This document shows, piece by piece, positions 7,207 through 16,371 of a stretch of DNA of 64,000 nucleotides. The number at the start of each line of letters is the position of its first letter. Within the stretch, counting starts at the first letter, position 1. This stretch comes from Gordonia pseudamarae. Its GTDB lineage: Bacteria; Actinomycetota; Actinomycetes; Mycobacteriales; Mycobacteriaceae. The DNA lies in NCBI RefSeq assembly GCF_025273675.1, contig NZ_CP045809.1, positions 4,898,001-4,962,000 of the forward strand. The letters are read 5' to 3'. The notes below the pieces were generated by a model, which saw nothing but the letters and a program-made list of their open reading frames with translations, had not been told where the DNA came from and made no database searches. The translations under genes and the position numbers were made by a program.

Positions 7207-8885
7207 TCAGTTGCGTGTCACTGCATCTCGGGCGGCGATGTATCCGAACACCAGTCCCTGGCCGATGGTCGCCCCCGCCCCGGGATAGGTCGTGCCGAAG
7301 GCGTTCGCCGCCGTGTTGCCGATGGCGTACAGCCCGGCAATGGACGAACCGTCCTCGCGCAGCACGCGCGCGTGGTCGTCGGCAACCAGTCCGCCGCACG
7401 TGCCGAGGTCGCTGAGGACCATGCGCACCGCGTACAACGCACCGTCGCGCACGGCACGCAGGTTCGGATTCGGGGTGATCGTCGGATCGCCGTAGTAGCG
7501 ATCGTAGGCACTCGCCCCCGCGAGAAGGCATGATCGATCCCCAGATCGGCCGACGCGTTGAATGACTTGAACGTCTCGGACAACGCCAGCTCGTCGACTC
7601 CCATGGACAGAGCGAGGTCGCGCGGGTTGTCGGCGGTGTGCGCGATCCCTTCGTGGAACCACGACTCCGGAAGCGGCTGACGCGGGAACAGACCGCCGGC
7701 GAAGACGTAGCTGTTGCGATAGCGCTGGTCGAACACGATCCACATCTCCCCGACCGGGTCGCCGTCACGCTCGCGCCGCAACACCTGCTGGCCGAAACTC
7801 ATGTAGTCGAGCGCCTCGTTGACGAAGCGACGGCCGGTCGCATCGACGATGAACGAGCCCGGCAACGAACGGTCGGCCAGCAGCACCGAGGGTTCACCGC
7901 CCTCGACAGCGGCGACCGCCGGGAACCACCACGCCTGCTCCATCTGACCGACCGCGGCACCCGCCTCGACCGCCAGCGTGATGGCGTCGCCGGTGTTGGT
8001 CTCACACCCGAGACTCGCATGTTCGACCAGACTCTCCGACTGGTACGTCCGGCGCATGGCCATGTCGTGGTCGAAACCTCCGGCCGCGAGGACGACGCCT
8101 TTGGCCGCGCGAACAGTGGTCGGCACCCCGTCGCGGTCGACGACCACGCCGGTGACCTCACCGTCGTCGACGATCAACCGGGTCAATGCGGTTCGCGTCC
8201 AGATCGGGAAACCCGCGCGGACGGCACCGGCGAACAGACCCGCCGCCAACGCCTGCCCGCCGGCGGCGTAATGGCGCTTGAGCGCCAGACCGCCCAGCCC
8301 GATCCCCAGCGCCTTGGCGACGCGACGCATCGACCTTGCCGGCGTACTCGTGATCAGGTTCAGCCACTTGTAGTCCGCGCCGGTCACCGGCATCGGGAGA
8401 GGCGATTCAAGCAGCCCCGGCCGAAGCCTGGCCCGCTCGGCACCCAGGCTGTTCAGATCGAAAGGCTTGCACTCACAGGTACGACCGACAGCCGAGCCAC
8501 CGGGTTGCTCCGGGTGATAGTCGGAGTAGCCCTCGGCCCAGAAGAACGTCATCGGTGTGGTGCGCGAGAGCATCTCGATCGTGGCGGAGCCGTGCTCGAC
8601 AAATGCGGCGCGGCGCGAAGACGGCGCGCTGTCACCGACCACCGAATCGAGGTATTGCAGCGCCTGTTCCGCGGTGTCGTCCGGTTGCTGCCGTGCGAGA
8701 ACCGGATTGCCGGGCACCCAGAACGCACCACCCGATCTCGCCGTCGAGCCGCCCACGTAGCCGGACTTCTCCACAACGAGGACCGACAACCCGCTCTCGT
8801 GCGCCGAGAGCGCTGCGGCCAGGCCTGTCCCGGACCCCACCACAACGAGGTCGACACGAAGCTCCCCGTCGATGTCGGGGGCCAT
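7207..8885 (-). pseudogene. KstD-like FAD-binding dehydrogenase with a single frameshift
   Basis: The frame opens at ATG 8885 with a GSGTGLAAALSAH FAD-binding motif and STARSGGAFWVPGN, typical of 3-ketosteroid dehydrogenase relatives. It runs intact for about 455 residues to FSRG. At a run of five C (7515-7519, G on the coding strand) one base appears missing. The remainder continues in another frame as ASAYDRYYGDP and ends with GTTYPGAGATIGQG, which carries the C-terminal Tyr expected of the family. If repaired, the protein would be about 560 residues. It is the last gene of an SDR-SDR-BVMO-dehydrogenase operon and is coupled to the BVMO by TGATG. The shift may be real or a homopolymer sequencing error. 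Confidence 0.8.
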
Positions 8886-10861
8886 CACTCACTGTCCTGC
8901 CGGTTGTCGGCGGCCGGCGTCAGCACCAGGTCCTCGGGGTGGGGTGCGCGCAGCATCGTCCAGTAGTCGACGAGCCGCCACGGACACGGAACAATCGCCC
9001 GACCGGCGCTGTTGCGGTAATAGCCGTTCACCTGGGCTCCCGGATGGACCCACACCGTCTTGTCGAGCGCGGCGTCGACCTTCTCGTTGTACTCGTCGAG
9101 CACCTCTTGCCTCACATCCATCGCATCGAGATCGTTCTCGAGCAGATACTGCAGGCACTCGACGATGTAGTGGACCTGCTCCTCGCTGAGGATATTATGT
9201 CCCGCACCGTGATTCGGGGCCGAGTTCGGACCGGCGGTGACGAACAGGTTGGGGAACCCGGAAACCTGCACGCCGAGGTAGGCCCGCGGGTCGTCGCCAC
9301 CCTTCCAGACCTCGGCCAGCGTACGGCCTTCGGAGCCGACGATGTCGATCGTCGTGGTGAACTGCAGTTGGAAGCCGGTGGCCAGGATGATCACGTCAGC
9401 GGCGATGAACTGTCCGTCGGTGGTGTAGACGCCGTCGGGGGTGACACGTTCGAAGGATGCCCGGTGCAGAGTCACGTGGTCCCGGGTCAGTGCACGAAAG
9501 AATCCTGGGTCCTTCACGATTCGTTTGGCGTAGGGCCGGAAGGTCGGCGTCAGCTTCTCGATCAGATCCGGCCGGTTCGGGAAGCTCTTCTGCAGGTAGG
9601 CCTGTGCGTTACGCAGCACCATGTCGTTGGCCGGCGATGCGGAGAAGTGCTCGGCCGCCCAGTCGTCCTCGATACGCGGGAGGGAGTACAGGTTGTCCGA
9701 AGCGAACCAATACGACCGCAGCCGGAACCACTCCTGATAGAACGGGATGTGCGCCAGCGCCCACTTCTCGCCATCGGGCACGTTGTTGACGACTGCCTTC
9801 TCCGGGACAAGCCAGTGCGGGGACCGCACCACCACGTCGAGGGATTCGACCTTGTCGACGATGCCGGCGACCACCTGGACCGAGGTGCACCCGGTCCCGA
9901 GGACCACGACGCGCTTTCCGGTGAGGTCGAGGTCGGCGTCCCAGGAGGCGGTGTGCACCATCGTCCCGGCGAACGAGTCCAGTCCCGGAACATCCGGGAT
10001 GTTCGCCTCGTTCAGCATGCCCAGGGCGGTGATCACGGCACGCGCGTGGTGCTTCTCGGTCTGGCCATCGGCGTTCTGCGTCAAGACATCCCACTGCCGG
10101 CTCGCGACGTTCCATGTCGCCGACAGCACCCGGGTGCGGAACCGGATGTTGTCCCGCAGACGGTATTTGTCGACGACGCGCAGAAGGTATTCCTGGTACT
10201 CGGTGCCGGTCGGGTAATACTTCGACCAGTCGGGATTCAGCTCGAACGAGTACGAGTAGTAGTGACTGGGTGTATCGACCGCGGCGCCGGGATAGGTGTT
10301 ACGCCACCAGGTTCCGCCGATCTCGTCGTCCGCCTCGAACACCGTGTAGTCGAATCCGGCGTCGCCGAGCTTGATGGCGGCGTTGATGCCGACGATTCCT
10401 GCGCCGATCACGATCACGTCGAAGTCGGCCGGCGGTGACACCGTCACCGGTACCACCCGTCGCGAGGCGACGAACCCCGCCTGTTCGAGCAGCAGCGGCA
10501 CGAACTCGGGGTCCACCCGCTCGCTGGTGGCCACCGTTGCCATCCGCTCGAACAGCGCATCGTCTGGTACCCCCAGAGCGGCCACCGATTCGGTGGTCAG
10601 GATCGCAGCGGCACGCGCCCGGATGTCGGCCACCACGTCGGCCGGAAACGTGCCGGGCGGCGAGGTCGGGGTGATCCCCTTGGCATAGTGATTGCCCGGT
10701 TCGGTGATCTCCAGACGTGCGCCGAATTCATCGAGCAGACCCAGATCGCCGGTGACATGCACGAGCGACATCAACAGGGGCGCCGGATCGCAGGTCTCGA
10801 TCGCATCGCGCAACCGTGTCGCTTCGTCGGATGTGACATCCGTGGTGATGGTGTCGGTCAT
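8885..10861 (-). CDS. Baeyer-Villiger monooxygenase with N-terminal extension (HAPMO-like)
   Basis: The 658-residue flavoprotein has about 130 extra N-terminal residues before the FAD motif GAGIVGINAA, as in 4-hydroxyacetophenone monooxygenase. Further landmarks are EIGGTWWRNTYPGAAVD, the Baeyer-Villiger fingerprint FAGTMVHTASWD and a second nucleotide motif GTGCTS for NADPH. It would insert oxygen next to a ketone to give an ester or lactone. ATG 10861 is used; it overlaps the upstream SDR stop as ATGA, and a 37-residue upstream extension is low-complexity. The steroid context suggests a ketosteroid substrate (side chain or ring D), but that is inference. Confidence 0.9.
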   Translation of the reverse strand: MTDTITTDVTSDEATRLRDAIETCDPAPLLMSLVHVTGDLGLLDEFGARLEITEPGNHYAKGITPTSPPGTFPADVVADIRARAAAILTTESVAALGVPDDALFERMATVATSERVDPEFVPLLLEQAGFVASRRVVPVTVSPPADFDVIVIGAGIVGINAAIKLGDAGFDYTVFEADDEIGGTWWRNTYPGAAVDTPSHYYSYSFELNPDWSKYYPTGTEYQEYLLRVVDKYRLRDNIRFRTRVLSATWNVASRQWDVLTQNADGQTEKHHARAVITALGMLNEANIPDVPGLDSFAGTMVHTASWDADLDLTGKRVVVLGTGCTSVQVVAGIVDKVESLDVVVRSPHWLVPEKAVVNNVPDGEKWALAHIPFYQEWFRLRSYWFASDNLYSLPRIEDDWAAEHFSASPANDMVLRNAQAYLQKSFPNRPDLIEKLTPTFRPYAKRIVKDPGFFRALTRDHVTLHRASFERVTPDGVYTTDGQFIAADVIILATGFQLQFTTTIDIVGSEGRTLAEVWKGGDDPRAYLGVQVSGFPNLFVTAGPNSAPNHGAGHNILSEEQVHYIVECLQYLLENDLDAMDVRQEVLDEYNEKVDAALDKTVWVHPGAQVNGYYRNSAGRAIVPCPWRLVDYWTMLRAPHPEDLVLTPAADNRQDSE

Positions 10862-11745
10862 CGTTGGCCTTCCGTGAGCGCGACGCCCATGCGTTCGAGC
10901 ATGGCGCGCGGGTGGGCTGGTGGGCTGAGGTCGAGGAGTTGGTGTGCTCGCCGAGTGGTGGTCGAGGTGCACATCTCATCGTCGGAGAGAATCCAGAAGT
11001 CGCCGCGAGCGATCTGGGCGATCATGTGCTCGGCAGCGGCGAGGGGATCGAGTCCCTTCTCGACGTTGTCGCGTTGCATGGCGTCGAAGACGGCATTGGC
11101 CACCGGGTTGGTGGTGGGCGATTCGCGCCGGGCCGCGAGGAAGATATCGCTGCGGATCGAGTGCGGGATGACCGCGCTCACCTGGATCGGGGCGTCGAGG
11201 ATCGCGAGATCCTGATACAGGCACTCCGTCATGGCGAGAACGGCGTGTTTGCTGACGATGTAGGGCGATTGAACGGCGACCGTGGTTACCCCACCCACCG
11301 ACGAGAGGTTCGCGATACAGCTCGGTGTGCCCGAGTCAAGAATGCGCGGCACGAAGGACCGCACACAGTGGAAGACCCCGTCGACGTTGATCCGCATCAG
11401 CCGCTCCCACCGCGGGATGTCGATCTCCCAGAGGAATCCGGACGATTCGATGCCTGCGTTGTTGATGAGCAACTCCACGCTCCCGAACCGATCGAAGACC
11501 TCGGCGGCCATCTCCTCGACGTCCGCGGCATCTGCGACGTCGACGCGACGGGCAATCGACTGGCCCCCTTGGGATTCTATGCTCCGTGCGACATCGGATG
11601 CCCGCGCTGCGTCGAGGTCCGCGACGACGACGGTCATGCCCAGACGAGCCAGGTGGCGTGCGAGTCCTTCGCCGATCCCCGCGGCCGCGCCGGTGACGAC
11701 GGCGGTACCCGAGGAGAATCGCTGTGCTGCAGTGATATCGGTCAT
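10858..11745 (-). CDS. SDR family oxidoreductase with a long C-terminus
   Basis: The 295-residue SDR has cofactor motif GAAAGIG, NNAG, a serine in LSSVGG and an active-site segment YIVSK. It extends about 40 residues past the usual SDR core. It starts at ATG 11745, 4 bp after the previous SDR stop, and overlaps the Baeyer-Villiger gene by ATGA, so the genes are translationally linked. It may make the ketone that the monooxygenase attacks. A hydroxysteroid dehydrogenase role is inferred from position only. Confidence 0.88.
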   Translation of the reverse strand: MTDITAAQRFSSGTAVVTGAAAGIGEGLARHLARLGMTVVVADLDAARASDVARSIESQGGQSIARRVDVADAADVEEMAAEVFDRFGSVELLINNAGIESSGFLWEIDIPRWERLMRINVDGVFHCVRSFVPRILDSGTPSCIANLSSVGGVTTVAVQSPYIVSKHAVLAMTECLYQDLAILDAPIQVSAVIPHSIRSDIFLAARRESPTTNPVANAVFDAMQRDNVEKGLDPLAAAEHMIAQIARGDFWILSDDEMCTSTTTRRAHQLLDLSPPAHPRAMLERMGVALTEGQR

Positions 11746-11749
11746 GTCG

Positions 11750-12637
11750 CTAGACGCCCAGCGGCTTGATGTTCGGATTGGACCACGCCGGCGGCTCGCG
11801 CCGGGGAAGTTCACTCGTGCCGTCCAGCGTCATCACGGGAATGCCCGCGGCCCACGGGTAGTGGAGGCTGAACGTGACGAGTCCGGTTCGCTCGGCTGCC
11901 GGTGCGGTACACATCTCCAGAACCGTCTGCGCCAGGTACTCGACGGGTTCGGTCTCGTATCCCTCGGGAAGCAGAGCGGCCGCGCCGGGAGTCATGATCG
12001 CGGTGGACGGCCCGACGGCGTTGACCGCAATCCCGGCATCGAGAACCTCGGCGGCGAGACCCTGCGTGAATCGGTGTTGCGCGGCTTTCGCGGCGGCATA
12101 GATGACGTCACCGGAGGTCTTGTTGTAGTCGCGGTACGGACGGATCGGGCTCAGTCCGGTGGACGATCCGATGTTGACGATCCATCCGGCACCCTGTTTG
12201 CGCATGTGTCCGAGCGCGGACTGACTGAGCCGGAAGGGAATACGCAGGTAGTGGTCGAGAGTACGATCAAAGGTCGCCAACGTCATGTCCTCGATCGAAC
12301 TGTAGTCGGCGAAGCCCGCGTTGTTGACCAGGATGTCGATCCCGCCGACCGCCTGGACCACCGAGTCCACGAGAACGTCTCGCTGCTCGGCATTCTCGAG
12401 ATCTGCCGGCATGGCGATCGCGGTGCCACCCATCTCCTCGATCAGGGCCACGGTCTCGTCCAGGGACCCTTCGATCGTCTGCACACTGCCGCTGCGCACG
12501 GACGGGCTGGGCCGGGCTGCGCGTGCGGTGACGACGACGGTCGCACCCTCCGCGGCCAACCGGGTGGCGATACCCCGGCCGATTCCTCGGCTGCTCCCGG
12601 TCACCAGGGCCGTGCGCCCGACCAACCGCTGTGTCAT
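11750..12637 (-). CDS. SDR family oxidoreductase
   Basis: The 295-residue SDR has GSSRGIG, NNAGFAD, a serine in NIGSSTG and the active-site segment YAAAKA. An insertion around residues 40-60 is somewhat longer than in the standard fold. It is the first gene of the operon SDR-SDR-BVMO-dehydrogenase running down to 7207. One copy of the recurring palindrome lies 86 bp upstream of its start. The substrate is unknown; an alcohol or hydroxysteroid dehydrogenase is likely. Confidence 0.88.
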   Translation of the reverse strand: MTQRLVGRTALVTGSSRGIGRGIATRLAAEGATVVVTARAARPSPSVRSGSVQTIEGSLDETVALIEEMGGTAIAMPADLENAEQRDVLVDSVVQAVGGIDILVNNAGFADYSSIEDMTLATFDRTLDHYLRIPFRLSQSALGHMRKQGAGWIVNIGSSTGLSPIRPYRDYNKTSGDVIYAAAKAAQHRFTQGLAAEVLDAGIAVNAVGPSTAIMTPGAAALLPEGYETEPVEYLAQTVLEMCTAPAAERTGLVTFSLHYPWAAGIPVMTLDGTSELPRREPPAWSNPNIKPLGV

Positions 12638-12722
12638 GTTGCATCAACTCCAAATACTGTGCGCTGGTTCACACTTGTCTTGACCATACTGAGGGCTTGA
12701 CTGCCGCCCGAGTCGGTGGTGG

Positions 12723-12737
12723 ACCACTCAATGGGAG
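12723..12737. promoter_or_regulatory. Recurring palindrome, half-degenerate: ACCA-CTCAA-TGGGAG
   Basis: The right arm and spacer match the consensus; the left arm is shortened. It lies 86 bp before the start of the SDR-SDR-BVMO operon and overlaps the last codon of the esterase gene upstream. Confidence 0.5.
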
Positions 12738-13720
12738 GCGGGATCCGCGGGTGCCGACGGCGCGAGTGCGTCGCGCATCATCGCCCACAGCCGCTCGCGG
12801 GCGGGTGGGGTCAGCGAGAGCGACGGGAAGGTGAGGAAACCGTGGAACAGTCCGTCGAACCGGTGTGCGCGGACCGGCACACCGGCGGCGGCCAGGCGAC
12901 GCGCGTACTCCTCACCCGCGCTGCAGGGTGGATCCAATTCGGCGGTGGCCACCAGCGCGGGCGGTAGTCCCGCAAGCGATGTCGCTCGCATCGGGATCAC
13001 GTAGGGGTCTTGCGAACCGCCGGGTGCGTACTGCTCCCAGTACCATCGCATCGCCTTCGTGCTGTTGTAGTAGCCGACACCGTAGAGCCGATAGGACTCG
13101 GTCTCGAAGTCGTCGTCGATGACCGGATACAGCAGTATCTGCGCCGCGATCGACGGCCCCCCGTGATCCCGCGCGTACAGCGCCGTCGCCGCAGCCAAGT
13201 TGCCTCCGGCGCTGTCGCCGGCCAACGCGATACGCGACCGGTCACCGCCGTAGTCCTCGATGTTGCCCGCCGCCCAACGCAGCGCGGAGTACACGTCACG
13301 CATCGCGTCCGGGGACCGATGCTCCGGGGCCAGCCGGTAGTCCACGGCCACGACGATCGCGGCGACGCACTCGGCCATCGACCGACAGAACTCGTCGTGG
13401 CTGTCCAGATCGCAAAAGACGAATCCTCCGCCGTGAGCGAACACGATCACCGGCAGCAACGCCGGCGCATCCCCCAACTGCGACTCATCGACGTTGTGGG
13501 GCACGAAGATTCGCAGTGCGAGATCGCCACCCTCGCCCTCGATCGTCACGTCACGGGCGATCCGCATGTCCGGCTCGTGGGCCAAGGGCGCGCGCCGGGA
13601 TGTGATGATGTCCCGTAGCTCGGGAGCGGAGAACTCCGTCACGTCCGGGAATCCCGCCTCCAGGGCGGCGAGCATCATCTCCACGTCCGGATGGAGGTCA
13701 TCGCGGCGAGAAGCGGTCAT
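12728..13720 (-). CDS. HSL-family alpha/beta hydrolase (esterase) coupled to a steroid-type BVMO
   Basis: The 330-residue carboxylesterase belongs to the hormone-sensitive lipase family: FAHGGGFVF supplies the oxyanion hole, GDSAGG the nucleophilic serine, and the C-terminal ELDPP and LFHGF segments the acid and histidine. Its start overlaps the stop of the Baeyer-Villiger gene by ATGA. In progesterone breakdown a BVMO turns the C17 acetyl group into an acetate ester that an esterase then removes, so this pairing fits a steroid-ester hydrolase. It is the last gene of the unit that begins at kshA. Confidence 0.88.
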   Translation of the reverse strand: MTASRRDDLHPDVEMMLAALEAGFPDVTEFSAPELRDIITSRRAPLAHEPDMRIARDVTIEGEGGDLALRIFVPHNVDESQLGDAPALLPVIVFAHGGGFVFCDLDSHDEFCRSMAECVAAIVVAVDYRLAPEHRSPDAMRDVYSALRWAAGNIEDYGGDRSRIALAGDSAGGNLAAATALYARDHGGPSIAAQILLYPVIDDDFETESYRLYGVGYYNSTKAMRWYWEQYAPGGSQDPYVIPMRATSLAGLPPALVATAELDPPCSAGEEYARRLAAAGVPVRAHRFDGLFHGFLTFPSLSLTPPARERLWAMMRDALAPSAPADPASH

Positions 13721-15321
13721 CGGATGTCGAATCCCTTGTAGCCCGCGGCGGCCACGTCGTCGAGGATCGCACCGTAGTTGGCGAATCCCCCGATGTAGGG
13801 CATGAACACCCTGGGCTTACCCGGAATGTTCGCGCCCATGTACCAGGAGTTGGCGGTTGGGAACAGCGTACCCGCGGCCTTCTCGTTGCATTCGGCGACC
13901 CAGTCGTCGACCGACTGCTCGGTTGCCTCGATCGCCGAACCGCCGTGCGCGTCCACGTACCCGATGCACGCGGAGATCCAGTCGACGTGCTGCTCGGCAC
14001 CGAGAACCATGTTCGCGAGGACACTGGGGCTGCCGGCACCGGTGGTCATGAACAGGTTCGGGAAACCGTTGGCGGTCAGTCCGAGGTAGGTCCGCGGACC
14101 CGCCGACCACTCATCGAGGAGCGTGCGACCGGCCCGGCCGCGGATGTCGATGCGCGACAGGGTTCCCGTCATCGCATCGAATCCGGTGGCGTAGACGATG
14201 ACATCGAGATCGAAGTGTTCTCCGCTGGTGTCGATGCCGGTCGGCACGATGGTCTCGATCGGTGTCTTACGGAGGTTGACGAGCGTGACGTTGTCACGAT
14301 TGAAGGTGGTGAAGTACCCGGAATCGGTGACGATGCGCTTGGTCCCGATGGGATGGTCGGTGGGGATCAGCTCGTCGGCCAGGGCCGGATCGTTCACCAT
14401 GTCGCGGATCTTGGCCTCCACATACTCGCGTGCGGTGTCGTTGGCCTCCTTGGAGATCGTCTGATCGGGGAAGGCCTTCGCGAACAGATAGCCCCCGCGA
14501 TTCCACCACTCGTCATAGACCCGGGTCCGCTCCTGCGCACTGACCTCCAAGGCGCCCTTGGGATATGCGGAGTTCGGGGTGCCGCCGCCGCTCGCCCGCG
14601 AGAGCCGCCGCCGTTCGTCGTAGTCGGCCTTGACCTCGGCGATGAATTCCTCGGACAACGGCCGGTTGCCGGCTGGGATGGAGTAGTTGGGCGTGCGCTG
14701 GAAGACCACCACCCGCTCGGCGGACTCCGCGATCACCGGAATCGATTGAATCCCGGACGATCCCGTACCGATCACCCCGACGCGCTTGCCGCTGAAGTCG
14801 ACCGGATCGTGTGGCCACTCACCGGTGTGATAGCTCTCGCCGGCGAAGGACTCCGCACCCGCGATGTCGGGGCGGTTGGCGGTGGACAACACGCCGGTGG
14901 CGAAGATGACGAACCGAGCGGTCTTCACGACGCCCGTGTCGGTGGTGACGGTCCACGTCGAGTCGGTGTCGTCCCAGACCGCGCTCACCACCTTGGTCTC
15001 GAACGAGTAGGCGCTCCGCAGGTCGTGACGGTCGGCGACGTGCTCGAGATACCGCAGGATTTCCTCCTGCGTGGCGAATCGTTCCGTCCAGGTCCATTCC
15101 TGCTGCAGTTCGGAGTCGAAGGAGTAGGAGTAGTCGATGCTCTCCACGTCGCATCGCGCGCCGGGATATCGGTTGTGGTACCACGTGCCGCCGACGTCGG
15201 CGGCACTCTCGAACCCGGCGATGCTGCGCCCCTGCGCGCGCAGCTTGTAGACGGCATACAAGCCGGATATCCCGGCGCCGACGACGATGACGTCGACATC
15301 GGTACGCGGCAGCTTAAACAT
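13717..15321 (-). CDS. Baeyer-Villiger monooxygenase, steroid monooxygenase-like
   Basis: The 534-residue protein has the type I BVMO layout: FAD motif GAGISG, GGTWYHNRYPGARCD, fingerprint FAGESYHTGEWPHD and NADPH motif GTGSSG. The stretches RCDVESIDYSYSF, TGSSGIQSIP and RVFMPYIGGF resemble the Rhodococcus steroid monooxygenase (STMO) and cyclohexanone monooxygenase group as I remember them. STMO converts progesterone to testosterone acetate. ATG 15321 was chosen because the longer frame adds a 51-residue arginine/proline-rich lead. It is followed by an overlapping esterase gene, which strengthens the side-chain-removal reading. Cyclic ketone oxidation remains possible. Confidence 0.88.
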   Translation of the reverse strand: MFKLPRTDVDVIVVGAGISGLYAVYKLRAQGRSIAGFESAADVGGTWYHNRYPGARCDVESIDYSYSFDSELQQEWTWTERFATQEEILRYLEHVADRHDLRSAYSFETKVVSAVWDDTDSTWTVTTDTGVVKTARFVIFATGVLSTANRPDIAGAESFAGESYHTGEWPHDPVDFSGKRVGVIGTGSSGIQSIPVIAESAERVVVFQRTPNYSIPAGNRPLSEEFIAEVKADYDERRRLSRASGGGTPNSAYPKGALEVSAQERTRVYDEWWNRGGYLFAKAFPDQTISKEANDTAREYVEAKIRDMVNDPALADELIPTDHPIGTKRIVTDSGYFTTFNRDNVTLVNLRKTPIETIVPTGIDTSGEHFDLDVIVYATGFDAMTGTLSRIDIRGRAGRTLLDEWSAGPRTYLGLTANGFPNLFMTTGAGSPSVLANMVLGAEQHVDWISACIGYVDAHGGSAIEATEQSVDDWVAECNEKAAGTLFPTANSWYMGANIPGKPRVFMPYIGGFANYGAILDDVAAAGYKGFDIR

Positions 15322-15376
15322 GAGAGGTGTCCTTAGGTAATCGGGCGGCTTGGGTTTCAGATGCTTGCTGAGTAGA

Positions 15377-16342
15377 TCAGGCGGTGGCGGACGAGCTTGT
15401 GACGGCGGCCTCGTTGTCGCCGACGCCCGCTGCCTCGCGTATCGCCGCAACTTCCTTGGCCCACAGCCATTCATGTCCCCAATAGCTGTCCTTGGTGATT
15501 TCCTCGGCCGTGTAGTACGACTCGTCGACGAGCTTTCCCTCGGTGCCGAACTCGATGTCCCAGCCGCCCGGGACGCGGACGTAGAAGGAGATCATCTTGT
15601 CGTTGGTGTGCCGGCCGAGTGTCGAGGACACCGGGAAGTCGTGCGCGTTCACCTGGTCGTAGGCCCGCCCTACCGCGTCGAGCGAGTCGACCTCGACCAT
15701 GACATGGATGACGCCCGGGTCACGCCCCTCGGTGGTGGGCATCAACGCAAGGCTGTGGTGTCGCTGGTTGACGCCGAGGAACCGAATGCGCAGAGGCGGG
15801 TTGACGCCGACCGGTGACATCCGGAACGCCCCACGGGACAGGAAACCCAGTGTCTCGGTGTAGAACCGGAAGGATTCGTCGAAGTTTGTGGTGGGCATCA
15901 CCACGTGCCCCATACCCTGGCCTCCGGTGATGAACCGCTGGCCGTACTTGGTGAGCACCGGACTGTGGTCGAGCACCGGACCAAAGAATATCTCGAGCGG
16001 GGTGCCACCCGGATCCTTCAGACACAGGCCCCCCTCGACCCGGCGATCGTCGGCGAGTTCCTGTGACATCGGCTCGTATGGGTGCGCCTCGGCGTCGAGC
16101 ACGGCCGCCACCTGCCGCAGCGCCTGGACATCGCGCACCTCCCAGCCGACCGCGGTGACACGGTCGACGTCGCCGCGTTCGACGGTGAAGCGGCACTGCC
16201 GTTCATCCATCCGGAAGTGCAGAGCATCACCCTCGACACCCGATCCCGACGCAAAGCCGAGAACATCGAAACCCAATGTGCGCCAACGGTCTATATCGGT
16301 GGCTTGGACGCGGACATAGCCGAGCCCCTTGATTTCGGTCAT
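15377..16342 (-). CDS. hsaC: HsaC-type extradiol dioxygenase (ring A catechol cleavage)
   Basis: The 321-residue type I extradiol dioxygenase has two vicinal-oxygen-chelate modules. The iron ligands in the second module are visible: His146 in GMGHVV, His213 in IHVMVEV and Glu264 in WDIEFG. The active-site His pair in RHHSLAL is also present. The protein resembles HsaC, which cleaves 3,4-DHSA, the catecholic ring A of 9,10-seco steroids; BphC-like biphenyl enzymes share the fold. Placement next to hsaA and kshA supports the steroid role. The start at 16342 lies 29 bp after the hsaA stop. Confidence 0.92.
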   Translation of the reverse strand: MTEIKGLGYVRVQATDIDRWRTLGFDVLGFASGSGVEGDALHFRMDERQCRFTVERGDVDRVTAVGWEVRDVQALRQVAAVLDAEAHPYEPMSQELADDRRVEGGLCLKDPGGTPLEIFFGPVLDHSPVLTKYGQRFITGGQGMGHVVMPTTNFDESFRFYTETLGFLSRGAFRMSPVGVNPPLRIRFLGVNQRHHSLALMPTTEGRDPGVIHVMVEVDSLDAVGRAYDQVNAHDFPVSSTLGRHTNDKMISFYVRVPGGWDIEFGTEGKLVDESYYTAEEITKDSYWGHEWLWAKEVAAIREAAGVGDNEAAVTSSSATA

Positions 16343-16371
16343 GGTTTGACTCCTCTCGGTTCGGCGTCGGA

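Noticed and set aside
8555..10438. 627-residue plus-strand frame across the first BVMO gene
   Set aside because: It mirrors the BVMO codons, is Arg/Pro-rich and has no recognisable domain; the opposite strand has full BVMO motifs.
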